Source: JACMLX01 sp040384325 (GTDB taxonomy: Bacteria > Gemmatimonadota > Gemmatimonadetes > Gemmatimonadales > Gemmatimonadaceae). From it: DNA of 64,000 nt. Positions within the stretch are counted from its first letter, which is position 1, and each line of letters starts with the position of its first letter. The translations under genes were made by a program, and so were the position numbers. The DNA is taken from assembly GCA_040384325.1 (NCBI GenBank), contig JAZKJL010000006.1, positions 124,001 through 188,000 on the forward strand, read 5' to 3'. Below the pieces are notes generated by a model that saw nothing but the letters and a program-made list of their open reading frames with translations, did not search any database and had not been told where the DNA came from. Shown here piece after piece: positions 14,819-23,681 of this stretch.

Positions 14819-15988
14819 ATGCTCCGCGACCCGGTGTCCTCACTTTCGAACACGGCGGTTCCCGCGGTGTCGGCCGACGCGTTGCGGGTGGATGGCGACG
14901 CGGTGGTCTATCGCCTGTTCGACGTCGGCTACGAGATCGCGCTCGACGAGGTGCTGGACCTGCTGGCGACGCAGGCACCGGCCCGGGTGCGTCCGGTGCG
15001 CGGCGAGGCGCAGGCCCTCCAGATCCCCAACCCGCCGATCACCGTCATCCTCGGCACGGAGGACGTGGTGCTCGGTGCCGAGCGCCGGACGGTCGAGGTC
15101 AGTGCCCGCATCTTCGATTTCGGCGTGATCAGCATGCGGGCGCGCGTCGCGGCGCCGTCGGCGATCACCTGGTCGGGCTTCGTGGATTTCGGCGAGGTGC
15201 TCGACTCCGCAGCGGTGATCCCGGCGCTGCTCGACACGCACCTGCGGTCGCTGGCGGAGCGCCTGCAGAGCTGCATCGCGCGGCCGGCCATCGCCGCGCA
15301 GACCGAGGACTACATCGTCTACCGGGTCGCGCGCCTCACCGATGTGCAGGGAGTCGCGGCGCTGCCGTCGGTGCTGCACGAAAGCCTGCTCTCGCCGCTG
15401 CTGCTGAACGACCGGCGCACCCTCAGCGCGGAGGCGATGCGGGAACTGCTGCCGCACCGGTTCAGCTATACCTCCGAGGACCTGGCGATCCTGACCTGGG
15501 ACAATGCGCTGATCGTCGATCCTTCGCTGGTGGACACCGACGTGCAGTTCATCCTCGAGTTCGCGAACGCCCAGCTGCTGGAGTTGCGGTTCTACGATGC
15601 GCAACTCGATGCCGAGCTGCCGCGGATGTACGACCGGATCGAGGCGACACGGCCTGGGGTGCGCGCACTGGCGCTCTTCAATCGGCGGTATGCGCCGCTG
15701 CTGGCCGAGTTGCAGCGCACGGTGGCCGACAGCACGGAGTTGGTGGAGCGGGTCGAGAATGCGCTCAAGGTGACCGACGACGTGTACCTGGCGCGCATCT
15801 ACGGTGCGGCGCTTGAGTTGTTCCGCGGGCGCGCGTGGCGCGCCGGCATCGATCGCAAGCTCACGATCATTCGTGAGACGTATTCCATGCTCAACGACGA
15901 GCAGCAGTCGGCGCGCAGCGAGGCGCTGGAAGTGGCGATCGTGCTGCTGATCGTGCTCGAGATCCTGCTCGCCATCTTCCGGCACTAG
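14819..15988 (+). CDS. RMD1/DUF155-like C-terminally anchored protein
   Basis: 389 residues from the chosen ATG. A large soluble part ends in a long helix and one C-terminal membrane span (ALEVAIVLLIVLEILLAIF). The arrangement of alpha/beta domain (FSYTSEDLAILTWDNALIVD), helical linker (KLTIIRETYSMLNDEQQ) and tail anchor closely resembles the RMD1/YagE (DUF155) family, known from yeast sporulation and mitochondrial factors, with unknown biochemistry in bacteria. I infer membership from this tail pattern; a profile search would be decisive. It is monocistronic, divergent from the sulfurtransferase. Confidence 0.55.
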   Translation: MLRDPVSSLSNTAVPAVSADALRVDGDAVVYRLFDVGYEIALDEVLDLLATQAPARVRPVRGEAQALQIPNPPITVILGTEDVVLGAERRTVEVSARIFDFGVISMRARVAAPSAITWSGFVDFGEVLDSAAVIPALLDTHLRSLAERLQSCIARPAIAAQTEDYIVYRVARLTDVQGVAALPSVLHESLLSPLLLNDRRTLSAEAMRELLPHRFSYTSEDLAILTWDNALIVDPSLVDTDVQFILEFANAQLLELRFYDAQLDAELPRMYDRIEATRPGVRALALFNRRYAPLLAELQRTVADSTELVERVENALKVTDDVYLARIYGAALELFRGRAWRAGIDRKLTIIRETYSMLNDEQQSARSEALEVAIVLLIVLEILLAIFRH

Positions 15989-16100
15989 TGGGCGATACCA
16001 GCGGTATTGGGAGGATTTTCACTGCCGCCAGCCGGGAGGTCCCGGCAGGCGACTGCATCCCGAAGTTCATCTCCAGCCCACACATGTGACGCTTCCCCTG

Positions 16101-16418
16101 ATGGACCCCTACGCCCGACATGTGCTCGTCTGCACCGGCTCCTACTGTGCACCGGACCGGCGCGGTCGGCAGATCTATGCGGAACTCGCCCGGTTGCTCC
16201 AGCGCGAGGACCTGCTCTTCGGGCCGACGCGGGTCAAGCGCGGTGAGACGCCGTGTCTCGGCGTCTGCGCGGCCGGTCCCATCGTGGCGGTGTATCCTGA
16301 GGGCATCTGGTACGCGAACGTGACGGCACAGCTGCTGGAGCGGATCGTGGTCGAGCACCTGAAGCACGGGCAGGTGGTGGACGAGCACGTCTTTCACCGC
16401 ATCGGCGGGGCGCGATGA
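16101..16418 (+). CDS. Thioredoxin-like [2Fe-2S] ferredoxin
   Basis: 105 residues. The four cluster Cys are visible: CTGSYC near the N-terminus and CLGVC near residue 54, the pattern of thioredoxin-like [2Fe-2S] ferredoxins (shethna type), with AAGPIVAVYPEGIWY after the second pair as in the family. The electron partner is unknown. A GTG 15 bp upstream is an alternative start. The 3' end overlaps the convergent HNH gene by 25 bp. Confidence 0.88.
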   Translation: MDPYARHVLVCTGSYCAPDRRGRQIYAELARLLQREDLLFGPTRVKRGETPCLGVCAAGPIVAVYPEGIWYANVTAQLLERIVVEHLKHGQVVDEHVFHRIGGAR

Positions 16419-16729
16419 GCCGTCGCGCGTCGCCGCTCGAGGGCGCTGATGGCCTCGTCGAGCGCTCGCAGGTGGCGCGGCCAGACATGCTGGGCGTAGC
16501 GGCGGAAGTTCGCCAGCGCTGGTGGCTCGTCGAGCAGGAATTCCGCCAGCCGGCGGTGTCCCTTCCGTAAATTGCAGGTGGCACAGGCCGTCACTACGTT
16601 GCCGCCGGAGCTGTCGCCGCCGCGCAATTGCGGTTGCACGTGATCCACCGTCAGCGCCGTGGGCGCGAACTGCGCCCCGCAGTACACGCAGCGCCACTCG
16701 TCCCTCTCGAACACAGCCTCACGTTTCAC
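16394..16729 (-). CDS. HNH endonuclease-domain protein
   Basis: About 111 residues from GTG at 16729; a TTG start at 16780 would add 17. The HNH core is complete: CVYCG and CATCN zinc-binding pairs around LTVDHVQPQLRGG, followed by NVVTAC and LRKGHR. The family is McrA-like/standalone HNH, common in Gemmatimonadota-like genomes near no mobile element. Target and role unknown. A second similar protein is encoded at 23682-24107. Confidence 0.82.
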   Translation of the reverse strand: MKREAVFERDEWRCVYCGAQFAPTALTVDHVQPQLRGGDSSGGNVVTACATCNLRKGHRRLAEFLLDEPPALANFRRYAQHVWPRHLRALDEAISALERRRATAHRAPPMR

Positions 16730-16868
16730 GATGGTCGAGTTCCCCGATCCCCGGCGCACGTTCTTTACCGCGGCGCGCAAGCTGATTTACGATCCCGATG
16801 GGCCTGCCTCGTTCGATGATGGGCAGCCCGTTCCGCGACTCACGTCTCACTCACTGGACCAGATCCGT

Positions 16869-17054
16869 ATGGCACGCACCCGCGACCGCATCCTGAGCAA
16901 CCTGGAAGAGATGTACAAGGAAGCCTTCGACCGTGCGAGGGCGTCGGAGGATCCGTCACAGATGGTGGCGCTCGACTTCGCGTATCGTCGTGAACAGCTG
17001 TACTTCGAGATCCTGCTCGACCTGCGCGATTCCATGGACCGTCGCAGCAGCTGA
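16869..17054 (+). CDS. Small acidic helical protein, unknown
   Basis: 61 residues beginning MARTRDRILSNLEEMYKEAF and ending LRDSMDRRSS. It is predicted to be one or two amphipathic helices rich in Arg/Glu, with FAYRREQLYFEILLDLRD. An upstream in-frame extension would lie opposite the HNH coding sequence and is less likely. It is directly abutted by the next gene (TGA then GTG), so it belongs to a four-gene plus-strand group. No family recognised. Confidence 0.55.
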   Translation: MARTRDRILSNLEEMYKEAFDRARASEDPSQMVALDFAYRREQLYFEILLDLRDSMDRRSS

Positions 17055-17366
17055 GTGGCGGACGTGACGCTGGCGCTGGTCAACGGGCGGATCCGCACCG
17101 GTGACCCGCGCCGACCGGTGGCCGATGCGATGGCCGTGGCGGGCGCGGTGCTGGCCCTCGTCGGCTCGAGCGCCGAAGTGCGCAAGCTCGCCGGCAAGGG
17201 GCCGCGCGTGATCGACATGCGCGGTGGCACCGTGATCGCGATGCCCGACAGCGATGCGGTGCTGCGCCGCGGTGCGGCGGCGTCGTTCGCCGTGTTCGAC
17301 TCGGGGACCGAGTTCGAGCAGTTCCGCATGCTCGACGGCGCGATCGTGCTCGACGCGTTCGCGTGA
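17055..17366 (+). CDS. Amidohydrolase-like protein reduced to its beta-sandwich
   Basis: 103 residues. The N-terminal half (LALVNGRIRTGDPRRPVADA, then VIDMRGGTVIAMP) is the classic start of metal-dependent amidohydrolases, but where the HxH barrel should begin it jumps directly to the C-terminal part (LRRGAAASFAVFD, like the LxxGxxADlvvld strand). The whole TIM barrel with metal ligands is missing, leaving only the composite beta-sandwich. The reading frame is intact and fused to neighbours by a stop/start junction and a GTGA overlap, so it is probably expressed. It could be a decayed enzyme or a repurposed fold. Confidence 0.6.
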   Translation: MADVTLALVNGRIRTGDPRRPVADAMAVAGAVLALVGSSAEVRKLAGKGPRVIDMRGGTVIAMPDSDAVLRRGAAASFAVFDSGTEFEQFRMLDGAIVLDAFA

Positions 17367-18211
17367 CTGGGCGCGCCGGCGCGCGCTGGGGTGCGTTGTG
17401 TGTCGCACTGCTGGCCGCCGCATCGTGGTCGCGACCCGCAGTCGCGCAGCCCGCCGCGCCGCAGGGATGGCAATTCACGTGGAGCACCGGCACGGTGGTG
17501 AAAGGCCAGACGGTGCCGCAGAGCGTGATGGTGTTCGACGTTGCGATCTGGCGTGGCGCGGCGCGGGTCACGGTTCGATCGGGTCCGCTGCGTGCGATGA
17601 CGGGTGAGGCGGGCGCGATCCTGCTGCGCGATGCCGACTCGGTGCTGACGGTCGTCAATCCGGTGCGCCGCGAGGCGCTGGTGGCGACCCTCGGCGAGCT
17701 GTCGGCGATGATGAGCGGCACCGGCGCGTTGCGACTCTTGGTGGAGGACGTGACGAGCGTCATGCGCCCCGGTAGTGCGGGCGCGCCGCTGGATCGCTAC
17801 CCCACGCGTCGCGTGCAGCTCGATCAGCGCTACACCATGCGCATCAGCGCCCAGCAGATGCAGCGTGTGCTGCGGGTGGCGGACGAGACCACGCTGGACC
17901 TGAGTGCCGCGGTGTCGGCCCTGGATCCCGGGTTCCGCGCCTTTGCCGACCAGTTCCTGCGGTCGCTCGGCAAGCCGTCGGCGGTGCGGGTGGCGCTGCG
18001 GGCGCGCGAGGCGCGGCTGCCGGCGGGAGTGCCGCTACGGTCGCGCATCGTCTCGGTCACGGTGACCGACGGCGACTCGCTGCGCAGTGAGACGGTGGGG
18101 ACGATGAGCGCGTTGCGGCGGGTCGTGATCGATACGGCGGGGTTCGCGGTGCCGGCCGACTATCGGCGCACGGAGGTGCGTCGGCTGCTGCAGCCTTCGC
18201 GGCAGCCCTGA
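17363..18211 (+). CDS. Secreted protein, paralogue A
   Basis: 282 residues from a GTG overlapping the preceding stop by 4 bp. The signal peptide (WGALCVALLAAASW...AVAQ) suggests a periplasmic location. The body contains beta-strand rich segments (GWQFTWSTGTVVKGQ, ILLRDADSVLTVVNP) and a conserved tail VIDTAGFAVPADYRR. It is clearly related in layout to the next protein (18314-19213). This resembles DUF4412-type periplasmic proteins, whose function is unknown. No catalytic motif seen. Confidence 0.65.
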   Translation: MTGRAGARWGALCVALLAAASWSRPAVAQPAAPQGWQFTWSTGTVVKGQTVPQSVMVFDVAIWRGAARVTVRSGPLRAMTGEAGAILLRDADSVLTVVNPVRREALVATLGELSAMMSGTGALRLLVEDVTSVMRPGSAGAPLDRYPTRRVQLDQRYTMRISAQQMQRVLRVADETTLDLSAAVSALDPGFRAFADQFLRSLGKPSAVRVALRAREARLPAGVPLRSRIVSVTVTDGDSLRSETVGTMSALRRVVIDTAGFAVPADYRRTEVRRLLQPSRQP

Positions 18212-18313
18212 CGTGACTTCTTCGCGAATCGGGTCTATCATGTGTCGCATAGCAATGCTGTGACGTGTCACGGCTGGTCGTCTGCCAGCGATAGGTTCAA
18301 AACGAGGTCGATC

Positions 18314-19213
18314 ATGGTTCGACGCTGGCTGACGCCGATATTCACAGTACTGGTCGTTGCGGCACCGACGAGCGCAGCGCAGCGCAGTTCGGGCACCCGT
18401 CCGGGATCCTTCATCGCCACCGTCACGATGAACGAGCATTCGAGTGACGGGACCGCGAGTGCGAAAAGTGGAGTCGTTACTATCCGAGTACACGGCGGAC
18501 GTGCGCGCGTGGACTACCCGTCGAATTTCACGACGGCGTTTCCAGGTTCGTACTACCTCTTCAGCGCCGAGCAACGGTATGCGACGCTTGTCGTACCAGC
18601 CGAGCGAGCATTCGTCGTACTGACGCCGGCGAGTGACAGTTCGATGACACGCCTCCTCGCCGAATCACCGCCGGCATTCTCAGATGTCTCGGGATTCCGG
18701 GATTCCCTCGGATCAGGGGAGACAATCCTCGGCTTCACGTCGCGCAAGGTCCGGATGGGCATCGGACTGTCAATGACCACTGCGCCGCTGCAGTGGGTAG
18801 AGAGCATGACGATGCGATCGGAAATCGAGACGGAAACACATGCCTCCGATGAGATCGATGCCTTGGCGCCTGGCTTCGCAGCAGTATGGCGTGATGCAGA
18901 TGCCGAGGTGGGAAACGCAATATTCCGTGGTGACAGCGCCGTCCTGCGCGCCGTTGCGATGATCGCACCGCCGAGAGGATTTCCACTCCTTCGGATCCGG
19001 ACGCATCGCTCGATCATGGGTGATGACACGACGGTCGTCACGCAGACGATGCGCTTGCAGACGCTCGAGCGTGCTGACGTTCGCCTCGATGACATGACGG
19101 TGCCCGCCGGATTCACCGCGACGAGTGGATCGGGTTTACGCCGCCTGCGCCAGGAACGGGAGGCAGGCGCTCCATCGGGAGAGCGACGGCCAGGCTCAGC
19201 ACCGAAGGAATAG
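18314..19213 (+). CDS. Secreted protein, paralogue B
   Basis: 299 residues with a signal peptide (WLTPIFTVLVVAAPTSAAQ). It shares with paralogue A the order of segments: an N-terminal strand (GSFIATVTMNEH), a strand pair around YYLFSAEQRYATLVVP, and the tail VRLDDMTVPAGFTATSGSG. Third-position GC is visibly lower than in neighbouring genes, suggesting separate evolution or later acquisition. A strong terminator overlaps the stop codon. Function unknown. Confidence 0.65.
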   Translation: MVRRWLTPIFTVLVVAAPTSAAQRSSGTRPGSFIATVTMNEHSSDGTASAKSGVVTIRVHGGRARVDYPSNFTTAFPGSYYLFSAEQRYATLVVPAERAFVVLTPASDSSMTRLLAESPPAFSDVSGFRDSLGSGETILGFTSRKVRMGIGLSMTTAPLQWVESMTMRSEIETETHASDEIDALAPGFAAVWRDADAEVGNAIFRGDSAVLRAVAMIAPPRGFPLLRIRTHRSIMGDDTTVVTQTMRLQTLERADVRLDDMTVPAGFTATSGSGLRRLRQEREAGAPSGERRPGSAPKE

Positions 19214-19253
19214 CAACAGGCGCCCGGTCCCTTTGGGACCAGGCGCCTGTTGC
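19213..19253. terminator. Hairpin terminator between convergent genes
   Basis: A 12-bp perfect outer stem (GCAACAGGCGCC / GGCGCCTGTTGC) with an inner GGTCC/GGACC pairing. It lies between the secreted protein gene and the convergent E1 gene. Without a T-tract it may act by structure. Confidence 0.75.
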
Positions 19254-19275
19254 ACGCGCTGTGTCTCACGCGGCG

Positions 19276-21372
19276 TCAATATGCCACGATCTTCCGATAC
19301 GCCTGCCGGAACGTCTCCTGCTGCGGCAGTGTCGCATCCTCGAGCTGCGGCGCGTAGCCGACGAAGGTATCAGTGCTGGCCACCCGCATCACCGGCGCGT
19401 CGAGGTGTGCGAAACACTCATCGGCGATGGCCGCGGCGATCTCGGCACCATAGCCCCACGACTGCGAATCTTCGTAGCCCACGATCACGCGATTGGTCTT
19501 CCGGATGCTGGCGAAAACCGTCTCCTTGTCCCAGGGCGACAGGGTGCGCAGGTCGATCACCTCGGCGCTCACGCCCTCGTCGGCCATCTGGTTCGCGGCG
19601 GCCAGTGCACGCTGCACCGTGGCACCATAGGTGACCACCGTCACGTCGGTGCCCTCGCGGGCGATGCGCGCCTTGCCGAACGGGATCATGAAGTTCGGTC
19701 CCGGGTTCATCGCCTTGTTGTAGGTCTGGCGATAGAGATGCTTGTGCTCGAGGAAGAGCACCGGGTCCTCGCAGCGGATGGCGGTGCGCAGCAGGCCGCT
19801 GGCATCCAGCGCGTTGCTGGGACACACCACGCGCAGCCCCGGGGTGTGCGTGAACAACGACGCGCCGGTCTGCGAGTGATAGACGCCGCCACGGATGTAG
19901 CCGCCGTACGTGGTGCGGATGACCACCGGTGCGGCGAAGGCGTTGTTCGACCGCCAGCGCATCGTCGCCAGCTCGTCGCGGATCTGCATGAACGCCGGCC
20001 AGATGTAGTCGAAGAACTGGATCTCGACCACCGGCTTGAAGCCGCGAATGGCCAGCCCGATCGCGCGCCCGATGATGTTGGCCTCGGCCAGCGGCGAGTT
20101 GAACACCCGCGCACCGCCGAACTCCTTCTGCAGGCCGTGGGTGACCTTGAACACGCCACCCTTGCCCTTGACCTTGTCCAGCACGTCGGCACGGCTGGCA
20201 TCGGCCACGTCCTCGCCGAACATCACGATCCGCGGGTCGCGCCGCATCTCGTCCTTCATGCAGGCATTGAGCAGCTCGACCATCGTGGTCTCGCTGCCGC
20301 TGAACTGCGGATCGTCCTCGGTGTCGAACTGTTCGCCGGTGGGGTCCACCTCGGGCGAATACACGGCGTAGTACACCGTGCTGGCATCGGGCTGCGCGGC
20401 CGCCAGTGCATCGTCGGTGGCCATCAGCAACTCGGCCTCGACGCCATCGGCGATCACCGCCAGCTCCTCCTCGGTGGCGAAGCCCTGCTGTTGCAGCCAG
20501 GCCGGAAACGTCCGCAGCGGATCACGTGCCGCATCGGCCTCGCGCTCCTCGGCGGGACGGTACATCGTCTCGTCGTCGGAGAGCGAATGAGAGTACGGCC
20601 GGATCACCTTCGCATGCACGAAGGCCGGCCCATGACCCTCGCGCGCATACTGCACCGCGCGCTGCATCACCTCGTAACTGGCGAGCAGGTCGCAGCCATC
20701 CACTTCCTGGATGTAGAGGCCCGGGAAGCCCCGCACCAGCCGCGAGATCGAGCCGCCGGCGGTGTTCACCTCGACCGGCACGCTGATGGCGTAGCCGTTG
20801 TCCTCGACCAGGTAGACGATCGGCAGCTGCAGGTTGCAGGCGGTGTTGAGCGATTCCCAGAACTCGCCCTGCGACGTGGTGCCGTCGCCGGTGGTCACCA
20901 GCGTCACCTCGTCGCCCTCGGTGCCGTCCAGCAGCCGGTTGCGCATGGTGCCTTCGGCGTTGCCCACGGCCTGCAGGAACTGGGTGCCGGTGGGTGACGA
21001 CGTGGAGACGATGTTGAGCGTGGTGCTGCCCCAGTGACTGGGCATCTGCCGGCCACCGGAGTTGGGATCGCGCGCGGCACCGACGGCCGAGTAGAGCATG
21101 TCCACCGCCGTCATGCCGAGCTGCAGGCAGAGGGCGCGGTCGCGGTAGTAGAGGTAGAACCAGTCGTGGCCGGGCCGCAGCACCATGCCGGCGGCGGTCA
21201 TGATCGCCTCGTGCCCGGCGCCGGAGATCTGGAAGAAGATCTTGTTCTGGCGCTTGAGCTGGACCTCCTTGTCGTCGATGCGGCGCGACAGCAGCATCGT
21301 GCGCCAGGCGGCCAGCAGCTGGTCGCGGGAGAGGCCTGCGGTATATGTCTCGGACGTGGCCAGGGAAGTCAT
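19276..21372 (-). CDS. 2-oxoacid dehydrogenase E1, alpha-beta fusion
   Basis: 698 residues. The alpha half (1-~365) has the thiamine diphosphate motif GDGTTSQGEFWESLN (GDG at 162-164) with the distal NG (N192). The beta half (~370-698) starts MVELLNACMKDEMRRDPRI with FGEDVA and ends with the beta-subunit C-terminal domain (VIDLRTLSPWDKETV). The sequence is closest to branched-chain/acetoin-type E1 (BkdA-like). Fused alpha-beta E1 is typical of Bacteroidetes and some other phyla. E2 and E3 are not in this window, so substrate (pyruvate or branched-chain oxoacids) cannot be settled. Confidence 0.92.
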   Translation of the reverse strand: MTSLATSETYTAGLSRDQLLAAWRTMLLSRRIDDKEVQLKRQNKIFFQISGAGHEAIMTAAGMVLRPGHDWFYLYYRDRALCLQLGMTAVDMLYSAVGAARDPNSGGRQMPSHWGSTTLNIVSTSSPTGTQFLQAVGNAEGTMRNRLLDGTEGDEVTLVTTGDGTTSQGEFWESLNTACNLQLPIVYLVEDNGYAISVPVEVNTAGGSISRLVRGFPGLYIQEVDGCDLLASYEVMQRAVQYAREGHGPAFVHAKVIRPYSHSLSDDETMYRPAEEREADAARDPLRTFPAWLQQQGFATEEELAVIADGVEAELLMATDDALAAAQPDASTVYYAVYSPEVDPTGEQFDTEDDPQFSGSETTMVELLNACMKDEMRRDPRIVMFGEDVADASRADVLDKVKGKGGVFKVTHGLQKEFGGARVFNSPLAEANIIGRAIGLAIRGFKPVVEIQFFDYIWPAFMQIRDELATMRWRSNNAFAAPVVIRTTYGGYIRGGVYHSQTGASLFTHTPGLRVVCPSNALDASGLLRTAIRCEDPVLFLEHKHLYRQTYNKAMNPGPNFMIPFGKARIAREGTDVTVVTYGATVQRALAAANQMADEGVSAEVIDLRTLSPWDKETVFASIRKTNRVIVGYEDSQSWGYGAEIAAAIADECFAHLDAPVMRVASTDTFVGYAPQLEDATLPQQETFRQAYRKIVAY

Positions 21373-21639
21373 CCCATGTCTCGCGCTGAAGGGAAAAACG
21401 CCGGCACGGGTCGTGACGCGCGGGCATGTATGGCGAACTGGTCAGGACGGTGTCCGGGTCCTGTCGGCACCTGAGTAAGGTAAGCAGCGCCGGACGTCAC
21501 ATATACGGGCGGCGGCGCGTCGCCCTGGCTGACGCCTGAAGACGACTGTGTGGCGAGCGAAACGGCGCTTACGAAGCGTGGCCGTGGCCGCACGCCCACA
21601 TCCAGTCCTGCCCACTCACTCCCGATGGAGTCTCCGACG

Positions 21640-22860
21640 ATGCTGACGACGCACATGCGCCGCGACCTGCCCGCACTGGCGCTGGTGATGATTGCATTGC
21701 TTCCCGACGGTGCCGCAGCGCAGGGCGGCCTCCTGGGCCGCGTGAAACGGCGGGTCGAGGAAAACGTCGGGCGTCAGGCGGAACGGGCCGTGGACTGCGC
21801 CATGGGAGACCAGTCCTGCGTGGACAAGGCCAAGGCCGAGGGCAAGCCGGTGCGCATCGACTCCACGCGCACCGCACCCGCCGTGCGCGGTGATTCCGTC
21901 AGTGCTGCCGTCACCACCGGTGGCCGAGGAAACGCCGGCGGCGGGAGCAACGCGGTGTGGGCCAACTACGACTTCGTGCCGGGCGCGAAGACGATCTTCG
22001 TCGAGGATTTCAAGGCCGACGAAGTCGGCAACTTCCCCCGTCGATACGAGTTCCAGAGCGGCAACATCGAGTTGGTCACGTTCCGCGAGCGCCCATGGTT
22101 GCGCGTCACCACCACGGGCCACTTCGCCATCCCGCTGCCCGCCGTGCTGCCGCGGCGCTACACCATCGAGATGGATTACTGGGGCACCAATGGCGAGTGC
22201 TGGATGTACACCGACGGCACCACCAACGGCGGCACGCACTTCACCTTCGGCGCCGATGGTGGCGGTGGCCTCGGGCAAGCCGCTGGTCCCGCCACCACGC
22301 CCGGCAACGGCGGGCAGAACCTGACGCACCAACTGCGCATCCTGGTGGATGGCTCGTACGCCAAGGTGTATGTCGATGCCCGGCGCGTGGCCAACGTCCC
22401 CAACTATGCCGCGCAGAACGGGAACAAGGTCGGCTTCTACTGTGACGGCGGGATGGCGCTGGGTGGGATTCGCGTCGCCGAGAGCGGCCGGAAGTTGTAC
22501 GACGCCCTGGCGACGGATGGTCGCGTGGCGACGCAGGGCATCTACTTCGACAGCGGGTCGGATCGCATCCGGCCGGAAAGTGCACCGACGCTGCGCGAGA
22601 TCGCGGCGATGCTGACCGAACACCCTGACCTGCGCATCGGCATCGAGGGGCACACCGACAACGTCGGTGCAGCGCCGGCCAATCTGGAGTTGTCCAGGCG
22701 TCGCGCCGACGCGGTGAAGGCATACCTCGCCGGGACGCTGCAGGCCGATGCCACGCGTCTCGAGGCGAGTGGGCTCGGCAGCACCAAGCCCGCCCAGCCG
22801 AACACGACGGCGGAAGGACGGCAGACCAATCGCCGGGTGGAACTGGTGAAGCTGCGGTAA
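21640..22860 (+). CDS. OmpA-family outer-membrane protein
   Basis: 406 residues from the ATG with GGAG 9 nt upstream. After the signal peptide (LPALALVMIALLPDGAAAQ) comes a Cys-containing region (DCAMGDQSC), then a central beta-sandwich of the concanavalin-like kind (IFVEDFKADEVGNFP... FRERPWLRVTTTGHFAIPLP). The C-terminal domain is OmpA-like: YFDSGSDRIRPES and IEGHTDNVG with LSRRRADAVKAYL, the peptidoglycan-binding pattern. It likely tethers the outer membrane to peptidoglycan. The central domain may bind glycans (inference). Confidence 0.88.
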   Translation: MLTTHMRRDLPALALVMIALLPDGAAAQGGLLGRVKRRVEENVGRQAERAVDCAMGDQSCVDKAKAEGKPVRIDSTRTAPAVRGDSVSAAVTTGGRGNAGGGSNAVWANYDFVPGAKTIFVEDFKADEVGNFPRRYEFQSGNIELVTFRERPWLRVTTTGHFAIPLPAVLPRRYTIEMDYWGTNGECWMYTDGTTNGGTHFTFGADGGGGLGQAAGPATTPGNGGQNLTHQLRILVDGSYAKVYVDARRVANVPNYAAQNGNKVGFYCDGGMALGGIRVAESGRKLYDALATDGRVATQGIYFDSGSDRIRPESAPTLREIAAMLTEHPDLRIGIEGHTDNVGAAPANLELSRRRADAVKAYLAGTLQADATRLEASGLGSTKPAQPNTTAEGRQTNRRVELVKLR

Positions 22861-22966
22861 CGACTGTCTCTTCAGGGAAACGGATCGTCCGCAGGCGCTC
22901 ACCGGCCGACAAGCCGGCAGACGGGCGCCATGCACCAGCATCCACGTTTCCACCGGTATTCGCTTC

Positions 22967-23461
22967 GTGCCATCGACCTGCGTGTTCTGTGACCTGATGA
23001 AGGGCGCTGGAGAGGTTTCCATCTGCTACGAGGACGCCGACGCGGTGGCGTTCATGGACATCCAGCCGGTGAATCGCGGCCACGCGCTGGTGGTGCCGCG
23101 TGAGCATTTCGCGTCGCTGGAAGACATTCCCGGCCCGCTCGGCAAGCACCTGTTCGACGTCGCGTGGCGCCTCGGTGAAGTGATCCGTGACGTGACGCGG
23201 TGTGATGGCATGAACCTGCTGGTGAGCAGTGGCAGCGCCGCAGGGCAGGATGTCTTCCACTACCACGTGCATGTCATTCCCCGCATGCATGGCGATGGGT
23301 TCGATGTGCCGCTGCCCTTCGCCGGCGGCACGCCGTCCACCCGGCAGCACCTCGACGCCACGGCGGTGCAGATCCTCACTGCGCTGCACGACCCGATGCG
23401 CATTCGCGAGTCGGCAGTACGACACGCGCGGCGCAGCACCGACGGCGAGCACGACGCCTGA
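22967..23461 (+). CDS. HIT-family nucleotide hydrolase
   Basis: 164 residues from GTG. The histidine triad is visible as FHYHVHVIPR (HxHxH), with the N-terminal CVFCDLMKGAG zinc-like segment and NRGHALVVPREHF. The family splits AMP-linked or dinucleoside polyphosphate substrates. The C-terminal tail after PFAGG is somewhat longer than in the typical ~140-residue enzymes. No operon partner is evident. Confidence 0.9.
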   Translation: MPSTCVFCDLMKGAGEVSICYEDADAVAFMDIQPVNRGHALVVPREHFASLEDIPGPLGKHLFDVAWRLGEVIRDVTRCDGMNLLVSSGSAAGQDVFHYHVHVIPRMHGDGFDVPLPFAGGTPSTRQHLDATAVQILTALHDPMRIRESAVRHARRSTDGEHDA

Positions 23462-23681
23462 GCTGAGCGCCAACGGCGCCGACGTGCACGTTCCGGCCGG
23501 CGCCGTGTCGTTGCCCGGCCGGGACTGTGACGCAGGCGATGTCAGCCGGCCCTTGCGAAAGCGGTGACGTTCTTCAATCCTGTTGCTCAGACGCACGTGC
23601 ACAGGGGGACGTCATCGGCCAACGAGGGCTCTGGATGAATCGTTCGGGACTGCGCTTCGGGGATTGTCTGGCGGAGGCGGC

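Noticed and set aside
22241..23602. Minus-strand frames of 450-470 codons over the OmpA-like and HIT genes
   Set aside because: Antisense to clear OmpA and HIT motifs; no family features.
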